A stretch of DNA of 64,000 bases from Vibrio gazogenes (GCF_023920225.1 NZ_CP092587.1:1488001-1552000), one strand, 5' to 3'; shown: positions 48,023 through 59,100, counted from the stretch's first letter. Notes: a model not told the origin generated them from the letters alone. Translations and numbers: made by a program.

Positions 48023-49805
48023 CGAGATTTCCCTCCTGATGTTCAGGTTGCAGTGTATGGTTGGCTGTCAACATGGATTGGAACAAGCCGTCTTCATGGC
48101 AGAGGGTCTGATAATGACCTGACTGGACAATTTTCCCGTCTTGCATCACTAGAATCTTATCTACCGTCTGGAGTTGAGAAAGTTGATGCGTGACCAGTAA
48201 CGTGGTGTGCTGATGGATCTGTTTTGCCAATCCTTGCATGACCAGTTGTTCACTTCTGGCATCAAGACTGGCGGTCGGTTCGTCCAGTAACCAGAATGAA
48301 CCGCTTTGCAGCATCGCTCGGGCGAGGGCAAGTCGCTGAGCCTGACCAACGGACAAACCACCGGAGCGGTCACTGATCAAATAATCCAGCCCGTGGTTTT
48401 CGACAAAGTCAGCCGCAAAAGAATCTTTAAGGGCATTTTCGAGTTGCTCATCGGTAATTTGGCGTTTACTTAGAGTGACGTTGTCACGAATTGTGCCATG
48501 AACCAACAAAGGGTTTTGACCAACCCAGCTAATCAGTTGTCGCCAGTCTTCATGGGAGAGCTCGTGAAGATCGACACCATTGATCAGTAATTTTCCCCGA
48601 TAAGGCATGAAGCCTAAAATTGCTTGTACCAGTGAGGTTTTCCCCGCCCCGCTCGGGCCGACTAAAGCCGTTGTTTCCTGAGGGTTAAGGCGAAATGAAA
48701 TGGGACCAACCAGTCTTTTTCCTTCGGGGCTGATGACTTCCAGACTTTCGGCTTCGATGGTGATATGTTCAGGTGTCGGGACAGGTTGTGTTCCTGATTT
48801 CACTTCATTCACATCGATTTGAAGAAACTCAACAATACTTTCAGCAGCGCCAACGGCTTGTTGTTTGGCATGATAGAAAGTCCCTAAATCCCGCAATGGC
48901 TGGTAAAACTCTGGCGCAAGAATCAGTACAAATAGTCCGGTGAACAAGGTGATTTCTGTCCCGTAGTAACCGAAATTCATTTCCCCGATAAAACTGAAAC
49001 CAAAATAGACCGCGGTAAGGGCAATAGAAACCGAAGTAAAAAATTCCAGTACTGCCGAGGAAAGAAAAGCGATTTTCAGCACGTCCATGGTACGCATCCG
49101 AAAAACTTCGGATGCCGCACGCAAATGTTCGGCTTCGGCTTGTGTCCGATCAAACATCCGGATGGTGGTCATCGCTTGCAGGCGGTCATAAAAATGCCCC
49201 GAGAGGCGTTGCAGTGCTTTGAAGTTTTTCTGGGCAGCTTCCGCAGCTTTGATTCCGACCAGTGCCATAAAGAATGGCACCAAAGGCGCTGTCAGCAGGA
49301 AAATCAATCCAGCGGCCCAATTGACAGGGAATACGACAATAAGGATGACGAACGGAATCAGCACGGACAGCGACATCTGAGGAAGATATCGGGCAAAAAA
49401 GTCGTGCATATTTTCGACTTGTTCGAGCACAAGCGTGGCCCAACTGCCTGCCGGTTTTCCTTTGATATAGGCGGGACCCATTTCTCTGAGTTTATCCAGA
49501 ATCAGTTGCCTGATATAGATTCTGATCTGTTCGCCGCATTTGAACCCGGCAATTTCACGTCCCCAGCTCAGTCCGGCTCTCACGGCAATGATTGCTGCAA
49601 GTCCCAGAAACTGAGGGATTAGATCCGTTTTCGCGGTCTGTTCAATGATCAGCTGATGTAAAATCGAGGCTAGCAAAGCCGCTTGGAACAGTAAGAAAAT
49701 ACTGGAGAGGACACCGAGCCCGACAGCGAGCATCAGCCAGCGTTTTGCCAGCTTGCTTTGTTGGCGGAGCCAGTGATTTAAGCTACGTTGTTTATTCTTA
49801 TCCAT
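48015..49805 (-). CDS. cydD: CydD subunit of the CydDC thiol exporter
   Basis: 596 residues, ABC exporter half with membrane domain 20-320 and ATPase: Walker A GPSGAGKTS near residue 385, signature LSVGQAQR (Val in place of the usual Gly) and WLLDEPTASLD. It is the partner of CydC and is transcribed in the order trxB-cydD-cydC. The start at 49805 (MDKNKQRSLNHWLRQQ) has only a weak ribosome binding site. Confidence 0.96.
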   Translation of the reverse strand: MDKNKQRSLNHWLRQQSKLAKRWLMLAVGLGVLSSIFLLFQAALLASILHQLIIEQTAKTDLIPQFLGLAAIIAVRAGLSWGREIAGFKCGEQIRIYIRQLILDKLREMGPAYIKGKPAGSWATLVLEQVENMHDFFARYLPQMSLSVLIPFVILIVVFPVNWAAGLIFLLTAPLVPFFMALVGIKAAEAAQKNFKALQRLSGHFYDRLQAMTTIRMFDRTQAEAEHLRAASEVFRMRTMDVLKIAFLSSAVLEFFTSVSIALTAVYFGFSFIGEMNFGYYGTEITLFTGLFVLILAPEFYQPLRDLGTFYHAKQQAVGAAESIVEFLQIDVNEVKSGTQPVPTPEHITIEAESLEVISPEGKRLVGPISFRLNPQETTALVGPSGAGKTSLVQAILGFMPYRGKLLINGVDLHELSHEDWRQLISWVGQNPLLVHGTIRDNVTLSKRQITDEQLENALKDSFAADFVENHGLDYLISDRSGGLSVGQAQRLALARAMLQSGSFWLLDEPTASLDARSEQLVMQGLAKQIHQHTTLLVTHQLSQLQTVDKILVMQDGKIVQSGHYQTLCHEDGLFQSMLTANHTLQPEHQEGNLDA

Positions 49806-49888
49806 TTTAAAGGCTTTTATAGGAATGAGTTGATAAGGTGCGTTTACCCAGAGGTATCACAGCACACCCGCAAACGAGTAGTATACAA

Positions 49889-49918
49889 AATAAAACCCGG
49901 TGGGGACACCACCGGGTT
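49889..49918 (-). terminator. Terminator between trxB and cydD
   Basis: AACCCGGTGG/CCACCGGGTT 10-bp stem followed on the minus strand by TTATTTTG. It separates trxB from cydDC, which should therefore have its own promoter in 49806-49888. Confidence 0.87.
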
Positions 49919-49957
49919 GAGGGGATTTCACATCAAAAATGGTGAAAAATAATGAAC

Positions 49958-50935
<978 letters not shown>

Positions 50936-51119
50936 TTAATCTATCTGATTAACAATTGTAGGAGATTCCTTCATTCAATAAAAGTATGAAAAAAAATATA
51001 TTATGAAAGAAAAGGTTATCGATGGTAGGGCGAGCCGTAATATGGCTCGCTTGATACCATTCAAACATGAAGCTTTGGCAGCGTTTATCGTACGGTTGCG
51101 CTAGTCAAAGCAAGATATT

Positions 51120-51956
51120 TCAATCGAACGAAAGCGGTTGAAATTCAATTTCATAAGATGTGAACTTACGAATATTGATAACACCGGTATCGAGAATCAG
51201 ATACTGCCCTTTGATCCCCTGCAAGAGACCGGATACTTCAGGATTTTTATCAAAATTGTGTGACACGATTTTGGTCGGGTGCTGTTGTACCGGGAACTGA
51301 ATCTCCGTGATATCCGGATTGACTTCAGTGACCGCATCCTGTCCATATGTTTGGCGGATCTTTTCAATGGTATCCGCAACCAATGGACGAAGTTTCTCTG
51401 CCTGTTGATGAAGCGCGAGCGGATCTTGATCTTCTTTTAGTAATGTTCGCCAGTTGGTTTTGTCGGCAATATGTTGCGCCAACTCAACTTCGATCAAGCC
51501 TGAAATATAACGACTCTTGACCTTAAAAATTGGTAACCCTTGTGTCGCGCCCTGATCGATCCAGCGGGTCGGAATCTGAGAGTGACGGGTGATACCGACT
51601 TTGAGACCGGAAGTGTTGGAGAGATAGACATAATGATCCGTCATGCAATGTGACTGTGCCCATTCCGGCTCCCGACAGGTTCCTTGTTCATAATGACAGG
51701 TTTCCGGCTTCATAATGCACATGTCACAACTCGCCAGCTTCTGCATACAAACATAGCAGTGTCCTTGCGCGTAACTTTTTTTGGTCCGTTTGCCGCAATG
51801 ACAACAATAAATATTGCCGGTATGGGTGAGGGATAATTGATGGCCGATCAGTGGATTCAAGGCGACTTCCGTTGCTCCGACAGGGAGAAAATACTCGGTA
51901 TGTGGGTTGAGGGTCGCACGTAGTTTACTGAGGGTTCCCTTGATGACTGAAGACAT
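51120..51956 (-). CDS. DUF2797 family protein with zinc-ribbon-like cysteines
   Basis: 278 residues. The middle contains a dense run of cysteines between about residues 50 and 103 (CCHCGKRT, GHCYVCMQKLASCDMC, ETCHYEQGTC, SHC), likely binding zinc, followed by a segment VYLSNTSGLKVGITRHSQIPTRWIDQGA that resembles GIY-YIG-type folds. This matches DUF2797, of unknown function. ATG 51956 has AAGAG 8 nt upstream; a longer frame is rejected. Confidence 0.85.
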   Translation of the reverse strand: MSSVIKGTLSKLRATLNPHTEYFLPVGATEVALNPLIGHQLSLTHTGNIYCCHCGKRTKKSYAQGHCYVCMQKLASCDMCIMKPETCHYEQGTCREPEWAQSHCMTDHYVYLSNTSGLKVGITRHSQIPTRWIDQGATQGLPIFKVKSRYISGLIEVELAQHIADKTNWRTLLKEDQDPLALHQQAEKLRPLVADTIEKIRQTYGQDAVTEVNPDITEIQFPVQQHPTKIVSHNFDKNPEVSGLLQGIKGQYLILDTGVINIRKFTSYEIEFQPLSFD

Positions 51957-52094
51957 GACATTGCTCTTTTTATGGTTGAAATTGATATTTGGTATAAATG
52001 AAACGGGTGATAGCAAACCGGTCTGAAGCTTGTTCAAACAGCGCGATGTCACCCATTTGGTGATATTAACAGAATTAAGCCTCTTCTAGCGAGT

Positions 52095-52787
52095 TTACTC
52101 AGCCGGGTGAGGTTTTGTATCGTTTGGATGATTGTCGTTTTCAGATGTTTCCGCAGGTGTGTCATCGGAGAAAATCGGTTCTTTCGGTCCGAGGAATTTC
52201 GGTTTGGCATCAATGATAAATAGATCGAGGATCGCTCGGGCCCGGGCAAAAATCTCACGGATTCTTATTTTGAGGTCAGTACCGTGGGCGGGGCCGGGGA
52301 CTGCGAAACAAGCGGCATCAATTTTGTGGTAGTTCGCGATAAATAGCGCTCGTTCGCAGTGAAAGCGCTGAGTAATAATCAGGAAATGGTTGGTATCAAA
52401 AATTTTTTTGGCTCGGACAATCGAATCGAGTGTTCTGAATCCGGCATAGTCCAAAGCGATATCTTGTTCCGGTATGCCCGCTTTCATCAAGTCACGCTTC
52501 ATAGTCCATGGTTCATTGTAAGAACGATGTGCATTATCGCCACTGAGCAGAAAATGAGTCACTTTGCCTGAGCGGTAGAGTTGAATCGCGGCTTCAATAC
52601 GATGGATGTAATACGCATTGAGTATGCGGCCCAGATATTTACTGGTTCCTAATACCACAGCCACTTGATAATGCTCAATATGATCGGTATTGGTGAGTAT
52701 CTGGTCTTGTGTTTTCCAACTAACCCAGCGATCAATGGCGCATAAAGATACGGCCAACATCAGCAGCATGATGAGCAAGGCTTTCAT
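52095..52787 (-). CDS. sanA: SanA/YdcF-like DUF218 membrane protein
   Basis: 230 residues: one amino-terminal membrane anchor (3-20) and a DUF218 domain with VAVVLGTSKYLGRILNAYYIHRIEAA and LLSGDNAHRSYNEPWTMK. E. coli SanA helps the envelope barrier at high temperature (vancomycin sensitivity). The tail after residue 205 is polar and probably disordered. Start ATG 52787. Confidence 0.85.
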   Translation of the reverse strand: MKALLIMLLMLAVSLCAIDRWVSWKTQDQILTNTDHIEHYQVAVVLGTSKYLGRILNAYYIHRIEAAIQLYRSGKVTHFLLSGDNAHRSYNEPWTMKRDLMKAGIPEQDIALDYAGFRTLDSIVRAKKIFDTNHFLIITQRFHCERALFIANYHKIDAACFAVPGPAHGTDLKIRIREIFARARAILDLFIIDAKPKFLGPKEPIFSDDTPAETSENDNHPNDTKPHPAE

Positions 52788-52882
52788 GAGCCGCCAGCAA
52801 AGACGGCGTATTCTGCTGATGCATCCGCTATCAGCGTGATATTTACTGAAACGAGAATGGATAACTATACCTTTTATCTAGA

Positions 52883-53206
52883 TTATATTTGTCTGTTCTT
52901 CTGAGCCCAGAGCCCGATGCCGACAAAACTGACAATGACAACGACAAACATGGTGCCTCGTTCTAAGTGGGCAAGTGTCCGAGCTAAGTCAGGGCTGAGT
53001 TTGACGATGATAAATCCATAACCAAATGCATTCAGTAATATAAAGCTAAATGTGCGAATGACAAAGTGCTGATTGCGCAACATCCGGCGTAATAGCGCAT
53101 TAATTTCACCACCCAACATGACCAACAGACAAGCAATCAGTGCGATGGCGATCTCTTCCAGATAAGGTGCGAGATATTGTCCCGCAGGACTGAAAAAATG
53201 CAACAT
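52883..53206 (-). CDS. DUF3392 family membrane protein
   Basis: 107 residues with three or four hydrophobic segments and an arginine-rich short loop (NALLRRMLRNQHFVIRTF). Fits DUF3392, common in vibrios, function unknown. AGGATA lies about 8 nt before ATG 53206. It follows maeA on the same strand after that gene's terminator. Confidence 0.8.
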   Translation of the reverse strand: MLHFFSPAGQYLAPYLEEIAIALIACLLVMLGGEINALLRRMLRNQHFVIRTFSFILLNAFGYGFIIVKLSPDLARTLAHLERGTMFVVVIVSFVGIGLWAQKNRQI

Positions 53207-53223
53207 GGTATGAATATCCTTGC

Positions 53224-53251
53224 AAATAAAAAGCCTCTGTAACAGAGGCTT
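53224..53251 (-). terminator. maeA terminator
   Basis: AAGCCTCTGT/ACAGAGGCTT perfect 10-bp stem followed on the minus strand by TTTATTTG. Confidence 0.88.
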
Positions 53252-53281
53252 ATCTTATCATATTGATATCGTTTGCCGCTT

Positions 53282-54970
53282 TTAGAATGCGACACGCTTA
53301 TAGCGACGATAAACAGGTTGCCAGAAGTTACGCTCGATCGCTTGCTCCAGTGCTTCTGGTGTAATGGCATCCGCAACACCTTGTTCAATGGCTTTTTTCG
53401 CGACGGCCATTGCAATTTTCTTCGACACGGAGTGAATCGCTTCCAATGGTGGCAGCAGTGAGCCATGACCATTAATTGCCAATGGGGAACATTCAGCAAG
53501 TGCTCGGCTCGATTCCATCAACATCTCATTGGTCACACGTCTTGCATTTGCTGCAAGTACGCCCAGTCCGATACCGGGGAAGATGTAGCTGTTGTTACAT
53601 TGAGCAATCGGGTAGAGTTTGTCACCTAACATGACCGGTTCAAACGGACTACCGGTTGCAACGAGTGCTTCTCCATTTGTCCATGTCAGCAGATCACTTG
53701 GCAGCGCTTCAACGCGGCTTGTTGGATTCGATAATGGGAAGATGATCGGACGTGGACAGTGTTGATGCATCTCACGGATGATGTCTTCACTGAAGAGTCC
53801 CGGCGCACCGGAAACACCAATCAAGACGGTTGGTTTCGCTTCTCTGACAACATCGTGCAGAGAGAAGCCTGTTCCTTCTGCTTCCCAGTGTTGTGTATTG
53901 GATTTTTTCTGCACCAAACGCTGTTGGAAATCTAACAGATTTGGCATACCTTCTTGTAATAATCCCCAACGGTCAACCATATAGACCTGTGAGCGGGCTT
54001 GCTGATCAGAAATACCTTCTGAAACCATTTGAGCAATAATCGCTTCGGCAATACCACATCCGGCAGAGCCTGCGCCAAGGAAGGTGATTCGCTGTTCTGA
54101 CAGTTTACTGCCAGCAGCTTTACATGCTGCCAGTAAAGAACCGACCGTGATAGCGGCTGTTCCCTGAATATCATCGTTAAAGCAGCAAATCCGGTTTTTG
54201 TAACGCTCAAGCAGTGGCATGGCATTTTTCTGAGCAAAGTCTTCAAACTGAACCAAAGCATCAGGCCAGCGGCGTTGAATCGCTTGGATAAACTCTTCAA
54301 CAAATGCATCGTATTCTGCACCGGTAATCCGCGGATGGCGCCAGCCCATATACATTGGGTCGGCTAAACGTTGTGGGTTATTGGTACCGACATCCAAAAC
54401 AACCGGGAGTGTATAAGCCGGGCTGATACCACCACAGGCGGTATATAGGGCAAGTTTTCCGATTGGAATGCCCATTCCGCCGATACCTTGGTCACCCAGA
54501 CCAAGAATACGCTCACCATCGGTGACCACGATGATTTTGACGTGATGGTTAGAGGCGTTATTCAAGATATCATCAATTTTATTGCGGTTCGGATATGAAA
54601 TAAATAATCCACGACCACGGCGATAGATATTAGAGAAGTTTTCACATGCAGCACCGACGGTCGGTGTGTAGATGACAGGCATCATCTCAGTAATGTGATT
54701 TTGCACCAGTCGGTAGAAGAGCGTCTCATTGGTATCTTGTATATTGCGAAGATAGATATGCTTATCCATATCATTATCGAAATTACAATATTGTTGATAC
54801 GCACGGACAACTTGTTCCTGAATGGTTTCTGTTGCTTCCGGGAGTAGGCCGCCAAGGTTAAATGAGCTTCTTTCTTCTGCTGTAAAAGCTGCACCTTTGT
54901 TGAGTAGTGGTGTACTAAGAAGCATAGAGCCCGCGTGGGAAATATATAAAGGGCGTTTGTCGTTGTTCAT
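53282..54970 (-). CDS. maeA: NAD-dependent malic enzyme MaeA
   Basis: 562 residues; oxidative decarboxylation of malate to pyruvate. Malic signature [19 protein letters not shown] near residue 255, NAD site [16 protein letters not shown], and [15 protein letters not shown] with the catalytic Tyr near 100. Begins [21 protein letters not shown]. The start at 54970 has TAGG 6 nt upstream; a longer frame from 55051 lacks support. E. coli MaeA is about 565 residues. Confidence 0.96.
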   Translation of the reverse strand: MNNDKRPLYISHAGSMLLSTPLLNKGAAFTAEERSSFNLGGLLPEATETIQEQVVRAYQQYCNFDNDMDKHIYLRNIQDTNETLFYRLVQNHITEMMPVIYTPTVGAACENFSNIYRRGRGLFISYPNRNKIDDILNNASNHHVKIIVVTDGERILGLGDQGIGGMGIPIGKLALYTACGGISPAYTLPVVLDVGTNNPQRLADPMYMGWRHPRITGAEYDAFVEEFIQAIQRRWPDALVQFEDFAQKNAMPLLERYKNRICCFNDDIQGTAAITVGSLLAACKAAGSKLSEQRITFLGAGSAGCGIAEAIIAQMVSEGISDQQARSQVYMVDRWGLLQEGMPNLLDFQQRLVQKKSNTQHWEAEGTGFSLHDVVREAKPTVLIGVSGAPGLFSEDIIREMHQHCPRPIIFPLSNPTSRVEALPSDLLTWTNGEALVATGSPFEPVMLGDKLYPIAQCNNSYIFPGIGLGVLAANARRVTNEMLMESSRALAECSPLAINGHGSLLPPLEAIHSVSKKIAMAVAKKAIEQGVADAITPEALEQAIERNFWQPVYRRYKRVAF

Positions 54971-55339
54971 TGTATGCCTATATTTTGTAGGATGATGAAG
55001 GGAAACGGAACAAATTTTACGGATACTCCTGTCGGTTGTAAATAGAGGCAATTTGACGTTTCCCTCATTCTCGCAGGTTAATCGTCGGTTTTTTTTGAAC
55101 CAGGTTTATCAATGTTTGCATTTTAGTGAATAAATATAAGTTTATTTGTTAAATGAAATATGAATTGTTCATATCACTAAGCTAAATATTTGTTCAAGAG
55201 TTGTTACTTATATGCATCTGATAGAGCAATTTTATATATATTTTCGGCCATAAAATACCGTTTTTTTATATTCTATTGCTATAAACGGATTGACGGATCA
55301 TAGTGTGTCTATGGGGCTGTCACTTTCGTGGGGGACGAA
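54971..55339. other. AT-rich divergent intergenic region, maeA and hypothetical gene
   Basis: About 370 bp, strongly AT-rich from 55090. It must hold both promoters. I see no clear operator, RNA gene or ORF. Confidence 0.5.
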
Positions 55340-55717
55340 ATGATCCAACCGAGCCGAGTCCGAGGCGTATTTGATTACACTGCATTCTTAGATGTTGCAT
55401 GCCATAAACATTGGACACTCTTTGAAGCCTTCTTTCATACAGAGCGTGTTGCACATGATGAGTCATCACAAACGACCCGTGAGGCATTAGCTCCTGATGA
55501 ACGTTTGTGGAAGAAAGCATTGCAAAATCTGTCACTGGGACGGAGTGATCAGGAAAATCTGATGATTTTGTCAAAGTTGGCAAGAGCGGAAGGGATTGAG
55601 GCGTTACATGTGATGATGCCTTATGCCTTGGATACACAACAGCTGCATGAGATTGAAACGTTGGGGTGTCATGCGACTCAGCGGGTTGAGGTTGATGAAC
55701 TGTTGATTGAGTGGTGA
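55340..55717 (+). CDS. Hypothetical protein, 125 aa
   Basis: Starts MIQPSRVRGVFDYTAFLDVAC at ATG 55340, with GGGGGA 4 nt upstream; a GTG four codons earlier is possible. Mixed alpha/beta composition, no signal peptide or membrane segment. The second half (LMILSKLARAEGIEALHVMM) looks like a small Rossmann-type or ferredoxin-type fold but I cannot place it. It converges with purC. In my recollection a hypothetical gene also sits between maeA and purC in V. cholerae. Confidence 0.65.
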   Translation: MIQPSRVRGVFDYTAFLDVACHKHWTLFEAFFHTERVAHDESSQTTREALAPDERLWKKALQNLSLGRSDQENLMILSKLARAEGIEALHVMMPYALDTQQLHEIETLGCHATQRVEVDELLIEW

Positions 55718-55745
55718 ATAGAAGTGAGATTATCGTTGTTTGACT

Positions 55746-55774
55746 CCGCTCATCGTGAGTGTTGCGATGAGCGG
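55746..55774. other. Hairpin between the hypothetical gene and purC
   Basis: CCGCTCATC/GATGAGCGG 9-bp stem with an 11-nt loop, no T-tract on either side. Confidence 0.5.
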
Positions 55775-55830
55775 ATGATGATATCGATCAGCCGGTTGAT
55801 GCAATCCATACCGATTCTGCTATCGAAGTA

Positions 55831-56940
55831 TTATGCATGCTGAATCAGACCATATTCCCGGTCAAGTATTTCAATAATTTCTTGTTTTGGATTGTCACTC
55901 AGGTGGATGGGTTGTCCTGTAATCTTCTCAGCAATACTCGTATAAGTTTCGGAAACGTCCTGTAATGCTTTCAATGGTAAAGCATTGTCTCTGGCAAGAG
56001 CTTCCCGCTCAGGCATTCGTGTTTTGTTCAGCAGAATGTCCGGGTCAGGGAAGTAGTTGAGCAAAAACTGACGGAAGCCTTCTTTTGAATTTTCAACGAT
56101 ATGACCGGCAGCATATTGCTGAGCATCCCAGATTCTGGATGAATCCGGTGTACCGACTTCATCCATATAGATGAGTTTGTCTTGCCCCTGAGCATCGGTG
56201 ACATAACCAAATTCAAATTTGGTATCGACGAAGATCTGGTTAATATCAGCAAGCGCTTGACTAATCACGTCAAAACCTTCTTTCAGTAACTTTTCATATA
56301 AATCGATATCTTCTGGCTGACGGAAGTTAAACGCAGCGTAATTGGCTTCGATATCTTGTCGGCTGATGTTGACGTCATCTGCCTCCGGTACACCGGGAAT
56401 TCCTTTGAGAATCCCTTTCGTTGATGGTGTGAGCAGAAGCTCAGGTAGTTGCTTATCTTTTTCTAACCCTGCGGGAAGTTGAATGCCGCAGAATTCTCGC
56501 TCACCTTTCTCGTAGGCTCGCCACATTGAACCCGTGATATAGCTGCGGCAGATTGCTTCAATTTTTATCGGTGTGGCTTTCTGAACAATCCAGACAAACG
56601 GATGGGGGATATCAAGAATATGGCTGTCTGCCAGACCGTGTTGGCGGAATAGTTTGAACCAGTGATTGGAAATCGCGTTGAGTGCCGCTCCTTTCCCCGG
56701 TACTCCAGCGACACCGCCTTCAGCGTGCCAGATACAGTCAAAAGCAGAGATGCGGTCACTGATAACCATAATGGCCAGCGGTGCATCTGCTGCGACGTTG
56801 TAGCCTTTTTGTTGAATCAGGCGACGGCTGTCTTCTTCAGTTAACCAGTAAACGGAACGCACTTTTCCACTGTGAACGGGTTTGCTGGTGCGAATGGGGA
56901 GGTCGTCATTGACGGCGAGAATTTGATCGGCGAGGCTCAT
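55831..56940 (-). CDS. purC: SAICAR synthase PurC (long form)
   Basis: 369 residues; joins aspartate to CAIR in purine synthesis. ATP-site [16 protein letters not shown] at 25-40, [10 protein letters not shown] near residue 82, [14 protein letters not shown] and KFEFGY. This is the longer PurC class found in vibrios, rather than the ~237-residue E. coli form. A PurR box lies about 130 bp upstream. Start ATG 56940. Confidence 0.95.
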   Translation of the reverse strand: MSLADQILAVNDDLPIRTSKPVHSGKVRSVYWLTEEDSRRLIQQKGYNVAADAPLAIMVISDRISAFDCIWHAEGGVAGVPGKGAALNAISNHWFKLFRQHGLADSHILDIPHPFVWIVQKATPIKIEAICRSYITGSMWRAYEKGEREFCGIQLPAGLEKDKQLPELLLTPSTKGILKGIPGVPEADDVNISRQDIEANYAAFNFRQPEDIDLYEKLLKEGFDVISQALADINQIFVDTKFEFGYVTDAQGQDKLIYMDEVGTPDSSRIWDAQQYAAGHIVENSKEGFRQFLLNYFPDPDILLNKTRMPEREALARDNALPLKALQDVSETYTSIAEKITGQPIHLSDNPKQEIIEILDREYGLIQHA

Positions 56941-57072
56941 TCAGACATTCCTATCTAAAAAGTAATCGGTTCAACTGACAGATACCCGTTGACCAGACAC
57001 TGGGTGACAAACATCACGGGATATCCGATTTCTGAGCGCATCATACCAGAACTATTTTTCACTGCCAGAGAA

Positions 57073-57090
57073 AAAGCAAACGTTTGCTTT
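57073..57090. promoter_or_regulatory. PurR box upstream of purC
   Basis: AAAGCAAACGTTTGCTTT, an 18-bp perfect palindrome containing the PurR core GCAAACGTTTGC. Confidence 0.9.
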
Positions 57091-57120
57091 AAGGGCGGTA
57101 TTTTCAACCAATCACTGCTT

Positions 57121-57148
57121 TAAAAAAATCCCCTCGTGTCGAGGGGAT
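57121..57148 (-). terminator. sulA terminator
   Basis: ATCCCCTCG/CGAGGGGAT stem with 3-nt loop, followed on the minus strand by TTTTTTTA. Confidence 0.9.
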
Positions 57149-57214
57149 GAAAATGGGGGCGGCAGTGTTCATTTATGGTGTTGTGTTTTTTGTTATCGAA
57201 ATGAGAGGTTGTCA

Positions 57215-57625
57215 TTAGTGGTAGTGGCGGCTTGAATCCGTCACGAAGAAAACCTCACAGTGGTATTGTTGACCCAACTGTATAAGCTGTTTCTGCGCTT
57301 GTTCGGTAAGTTGTTGTGAAGCCACGATGGCACAGGCATTGCCTGATAGGATGGCTTTACGAATCACATGATACTCATCCATCGTTTTTGAGGGTCTCAG
57401 TTGCACAACTTGATGACTTGGAATCTTGTGCGAATCAAGTGAGCGTAGATCTGGTCGGTAGGATTCCGATGTGATCAGAATCCACTGCTGCAGTTGAGAG
57501 AGCTGTGCTAAACGATCATACAGATAGCTTTCCATTGCGTCGTGCCGGGTTGCATTCCGGAACGTGTGACGACCTGCATAGTGGTGCGATCCGGATGAGT
57601 ACATCAAATCATTCAACAAACGCAT
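57215..57625 (-). CDS. sulA: SulA-like SOS cell-division inhibitor
   Basis: 136 residues. The segment LQQWILITSESYRPDLRSLD followed by KIPSHQVVQLRPSKTMDEYHVIRKAILSGNACAIVASQQLTEQ parallels the E. coli SulA core (residues 60-130), including the terminal His (HYH). SulA blocks FtsZ assembly during DNA damage. A perfect LexA box lies 22 bp upstream of the start. AAGGAACC precedes ATG 57625. The amino-terminal part is diverged. Confidence 0.85.
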   Translation of the reverse strand: MRLLNDLMYSSGSHHYAGRHTFRNATRHDAMESYLYDRLAQLSQLQQWILITSESYRPDLRSLDSHKIPSHQVVQLRPSKTMDEYHVIRKAILSGNACAIVASQQLTEQAQKQLIQLGQQYHCEVFFVTDSSRHYH

Positions 57626-58003
57626 AATACTGGTTCCTTATACATGCTGTTCATATATACAGTATTTTATATTGAATGACTGATCAAGTCGGAATTGATG
57701 TAAATTTGTACTTTTCTGTTATCAAGATCTCATTGTTGAATATTTCTTAATCGTGAATGCGAACTGGAAATCGAGGAAAACAGCCGAATAACCCGCCTGT
57801 CAATCGTGGTAAAAGGCAGACGCGGGAGACAGAATAAGGTCTCTGGTATATTACAACTGAGTGGGGGAGAGGCTTCTGTTTTGAGTTGAGCGGGGGATTG
57901 ATGATGAAAAGGTATATCAGGTTGTCGCGATAAAACCATTTGACTGATACTGACCACCGCACAGCCATAATTTCGGGTGTTATTGCGTTATTACGTTATT
58001 ACG
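57626..58003. other. Region between sulA and the Sel1/J-domain gene
   Basis: About 380 bp. It contains the LexA box and sulA promoter, then about 300 bp in which I see no supported gene (two overlapping minus-strand frames near 57730-57968 were rejected) and a four-fold 8-bp repeat at its end. Confidence 0.55.
57647..57662. promoter_or_regulatory. LexA (SOS) box
   Basis: CTGTTCATATATACAG, exact match to CTGT-N8-ACAG with an AT-rich centre. Confidence 0.92.
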
Positions 58004-58010
58004 TTATTGC
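57979..58010. repeat. Four tandem 8-bp repeats
   Basis: GTTATTGC, GTTATTAC, GTTATTAC, GTTATTGC in direct tandem. The last copy contains the stop codon of the Sel1/J-domain gene. Confidence 0.9.
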
Positions 58011-59080
58011 ATTGAGGTGTTTTGCTGATGTGCTAATAGTGATTTGAGTGCTTGATTTAACCGCTTCATCTCTTCATCACTGCCTTTCATATCAGGATGA
58101 TAAATTTTGCTCAACTGCTTATAACGCAGTTTGATCTGTTTAATCTCTGGTATTTCCGTAGCTGAGAAGCCAAATAAAGCACATGCTAAATCGAGGTCCT
58201 TCGGGCGAGCTGGTGTGTGTGCTAGCGGCGTTTGTTGTGAGCGCTTAAGCTCCTGAAACAGCATGGTCATCTGTTGTTTTTGTTTGCGAATCGTTTGTTC
58301 CTGCTGTTTGATTTTTTGCTGTTGTATATAGGTGCCAGACTGAACCTGTAATGGCTCTGAAGGTGGTGGTTGAACCTCAGGGTGAGCTGATTTCGCTGTT
58401 CTGAGTTGTTTTTTGAGTCGAACATGAACAACCCCCAGTAACGTCACTGCCAACATCAGTATAGCCACAACCGCACTGGATATGATCTGAGGCAGCGTGA
58501 ATTGAGCTGCATCGGTTTGAGCATTGTTGAAATGAGCCGAAGAAGTCGTGGTATCGGGGATTTGCGCATCTTCGAGTGCTTTTCTCTGCGAAATTTCTTT
58601 CATTCTGCGGTGATTGAACTGTTGTTCGAGTAACTGGCTGTAACGTTGCTCTGCTGTTGGATTAGACAACCCTGCAATCCGGTACCAAATCAGTGCCTGG
58701 GTTTCACCCGACAGGTCTGCGACTTGTTCATAGAGTTGGCCCAGCTTGAATTGTGCCGTTGTGTCGCCTTGCGTTGCTAAGCGAGTCAGCCAATAGATCG
58801 CTTGTGTTTTATCCGGTGTGGTTCCGGCGCTGCCATTGAGATAAGCATTCGCGACTTGTAATTGCGCCTGCTTATGGCCATTTTCGGCGGCTTGTTCCAT
58901 CCAGTAAAAAGATTGTTTGGGGTCGGCTTTCACACCTTGTCCCTGTTGATAATGCAAGGCAAGTTGGTACTGTGCGTTTCTGTCACGCAAGATGGCTTGT
59001 TGGCGTAGGGTATTGATGTCGGCTGCCTGTGCAGATGCGAGAGTCAGCAGCAAACATATCAGTAATAATCTCAATCGCAC
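58004..59080 (-). CDS. Sel1-repeat / transmembrane / J-domain protein
   Basis: 358 residues. Order: signal-type hydrophobic start (3-19, ending ASAQA); Sel1-like TPR repeats (about 33-140, with AQYQLALHYQQGQGVKADPKQSFYWMEQAAENGH); transmembrane helix (198-220); glutamine/lysine-rich coiled coil (250-283); carboxy-terminal J domain with HPD at 328-330. Topology would put Sel1 repeats in the periplasm and the J domain in the cytosol, where it could recruit DnaK. The client is unknown. GTG 59080 has AGGGG 6 nt upstream; a TTG at 59074 is an alternative. Confidence 0.82.
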   Translation of the reverse strand: MRLRLLLICLLLTLASAQAADINTLRQQAILRDRNAQYQLALHYQQGQGVKADPKQSFYWMEQAAENGHKQAQLQVANAYLNGSAGTTPDKTQAIYWLTRLATQGDTTAQFKLGQLYEQVADLSGETQALIWYRIAGLSNPTAEQRYSQLLEQQFNHRRMKEISQRKALEDAQIPDTTTSSAHFNNAQTDAAQFTLPQIISSAVVAILMLAVTLLGVVHVRLKKQLRTAKSAHPEVQPPPSEPLQVQSGTYIQQQKIKQQEQTIRKQKQQMTMLFQELKRSQQTPLAHTPARPKDLDLACALFGFSATEIPEIKQIKLRYKQLSKIYHPDMKGSDEEMKRLNQALKSLLAHQQNTSMQ

Positions 59081-59100
59081 TCCTGACCCCTAGAGAGTTG

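Noticed and set aside
57730..57968. Two overlapping minus-strand open frames of 73-75 codons between sulA and the Sel1/J gene
   Set aside because: They use different frames of the same DNA, have no ribosome binding site and read as Ser/Pro-rich out-of-frame peptide.
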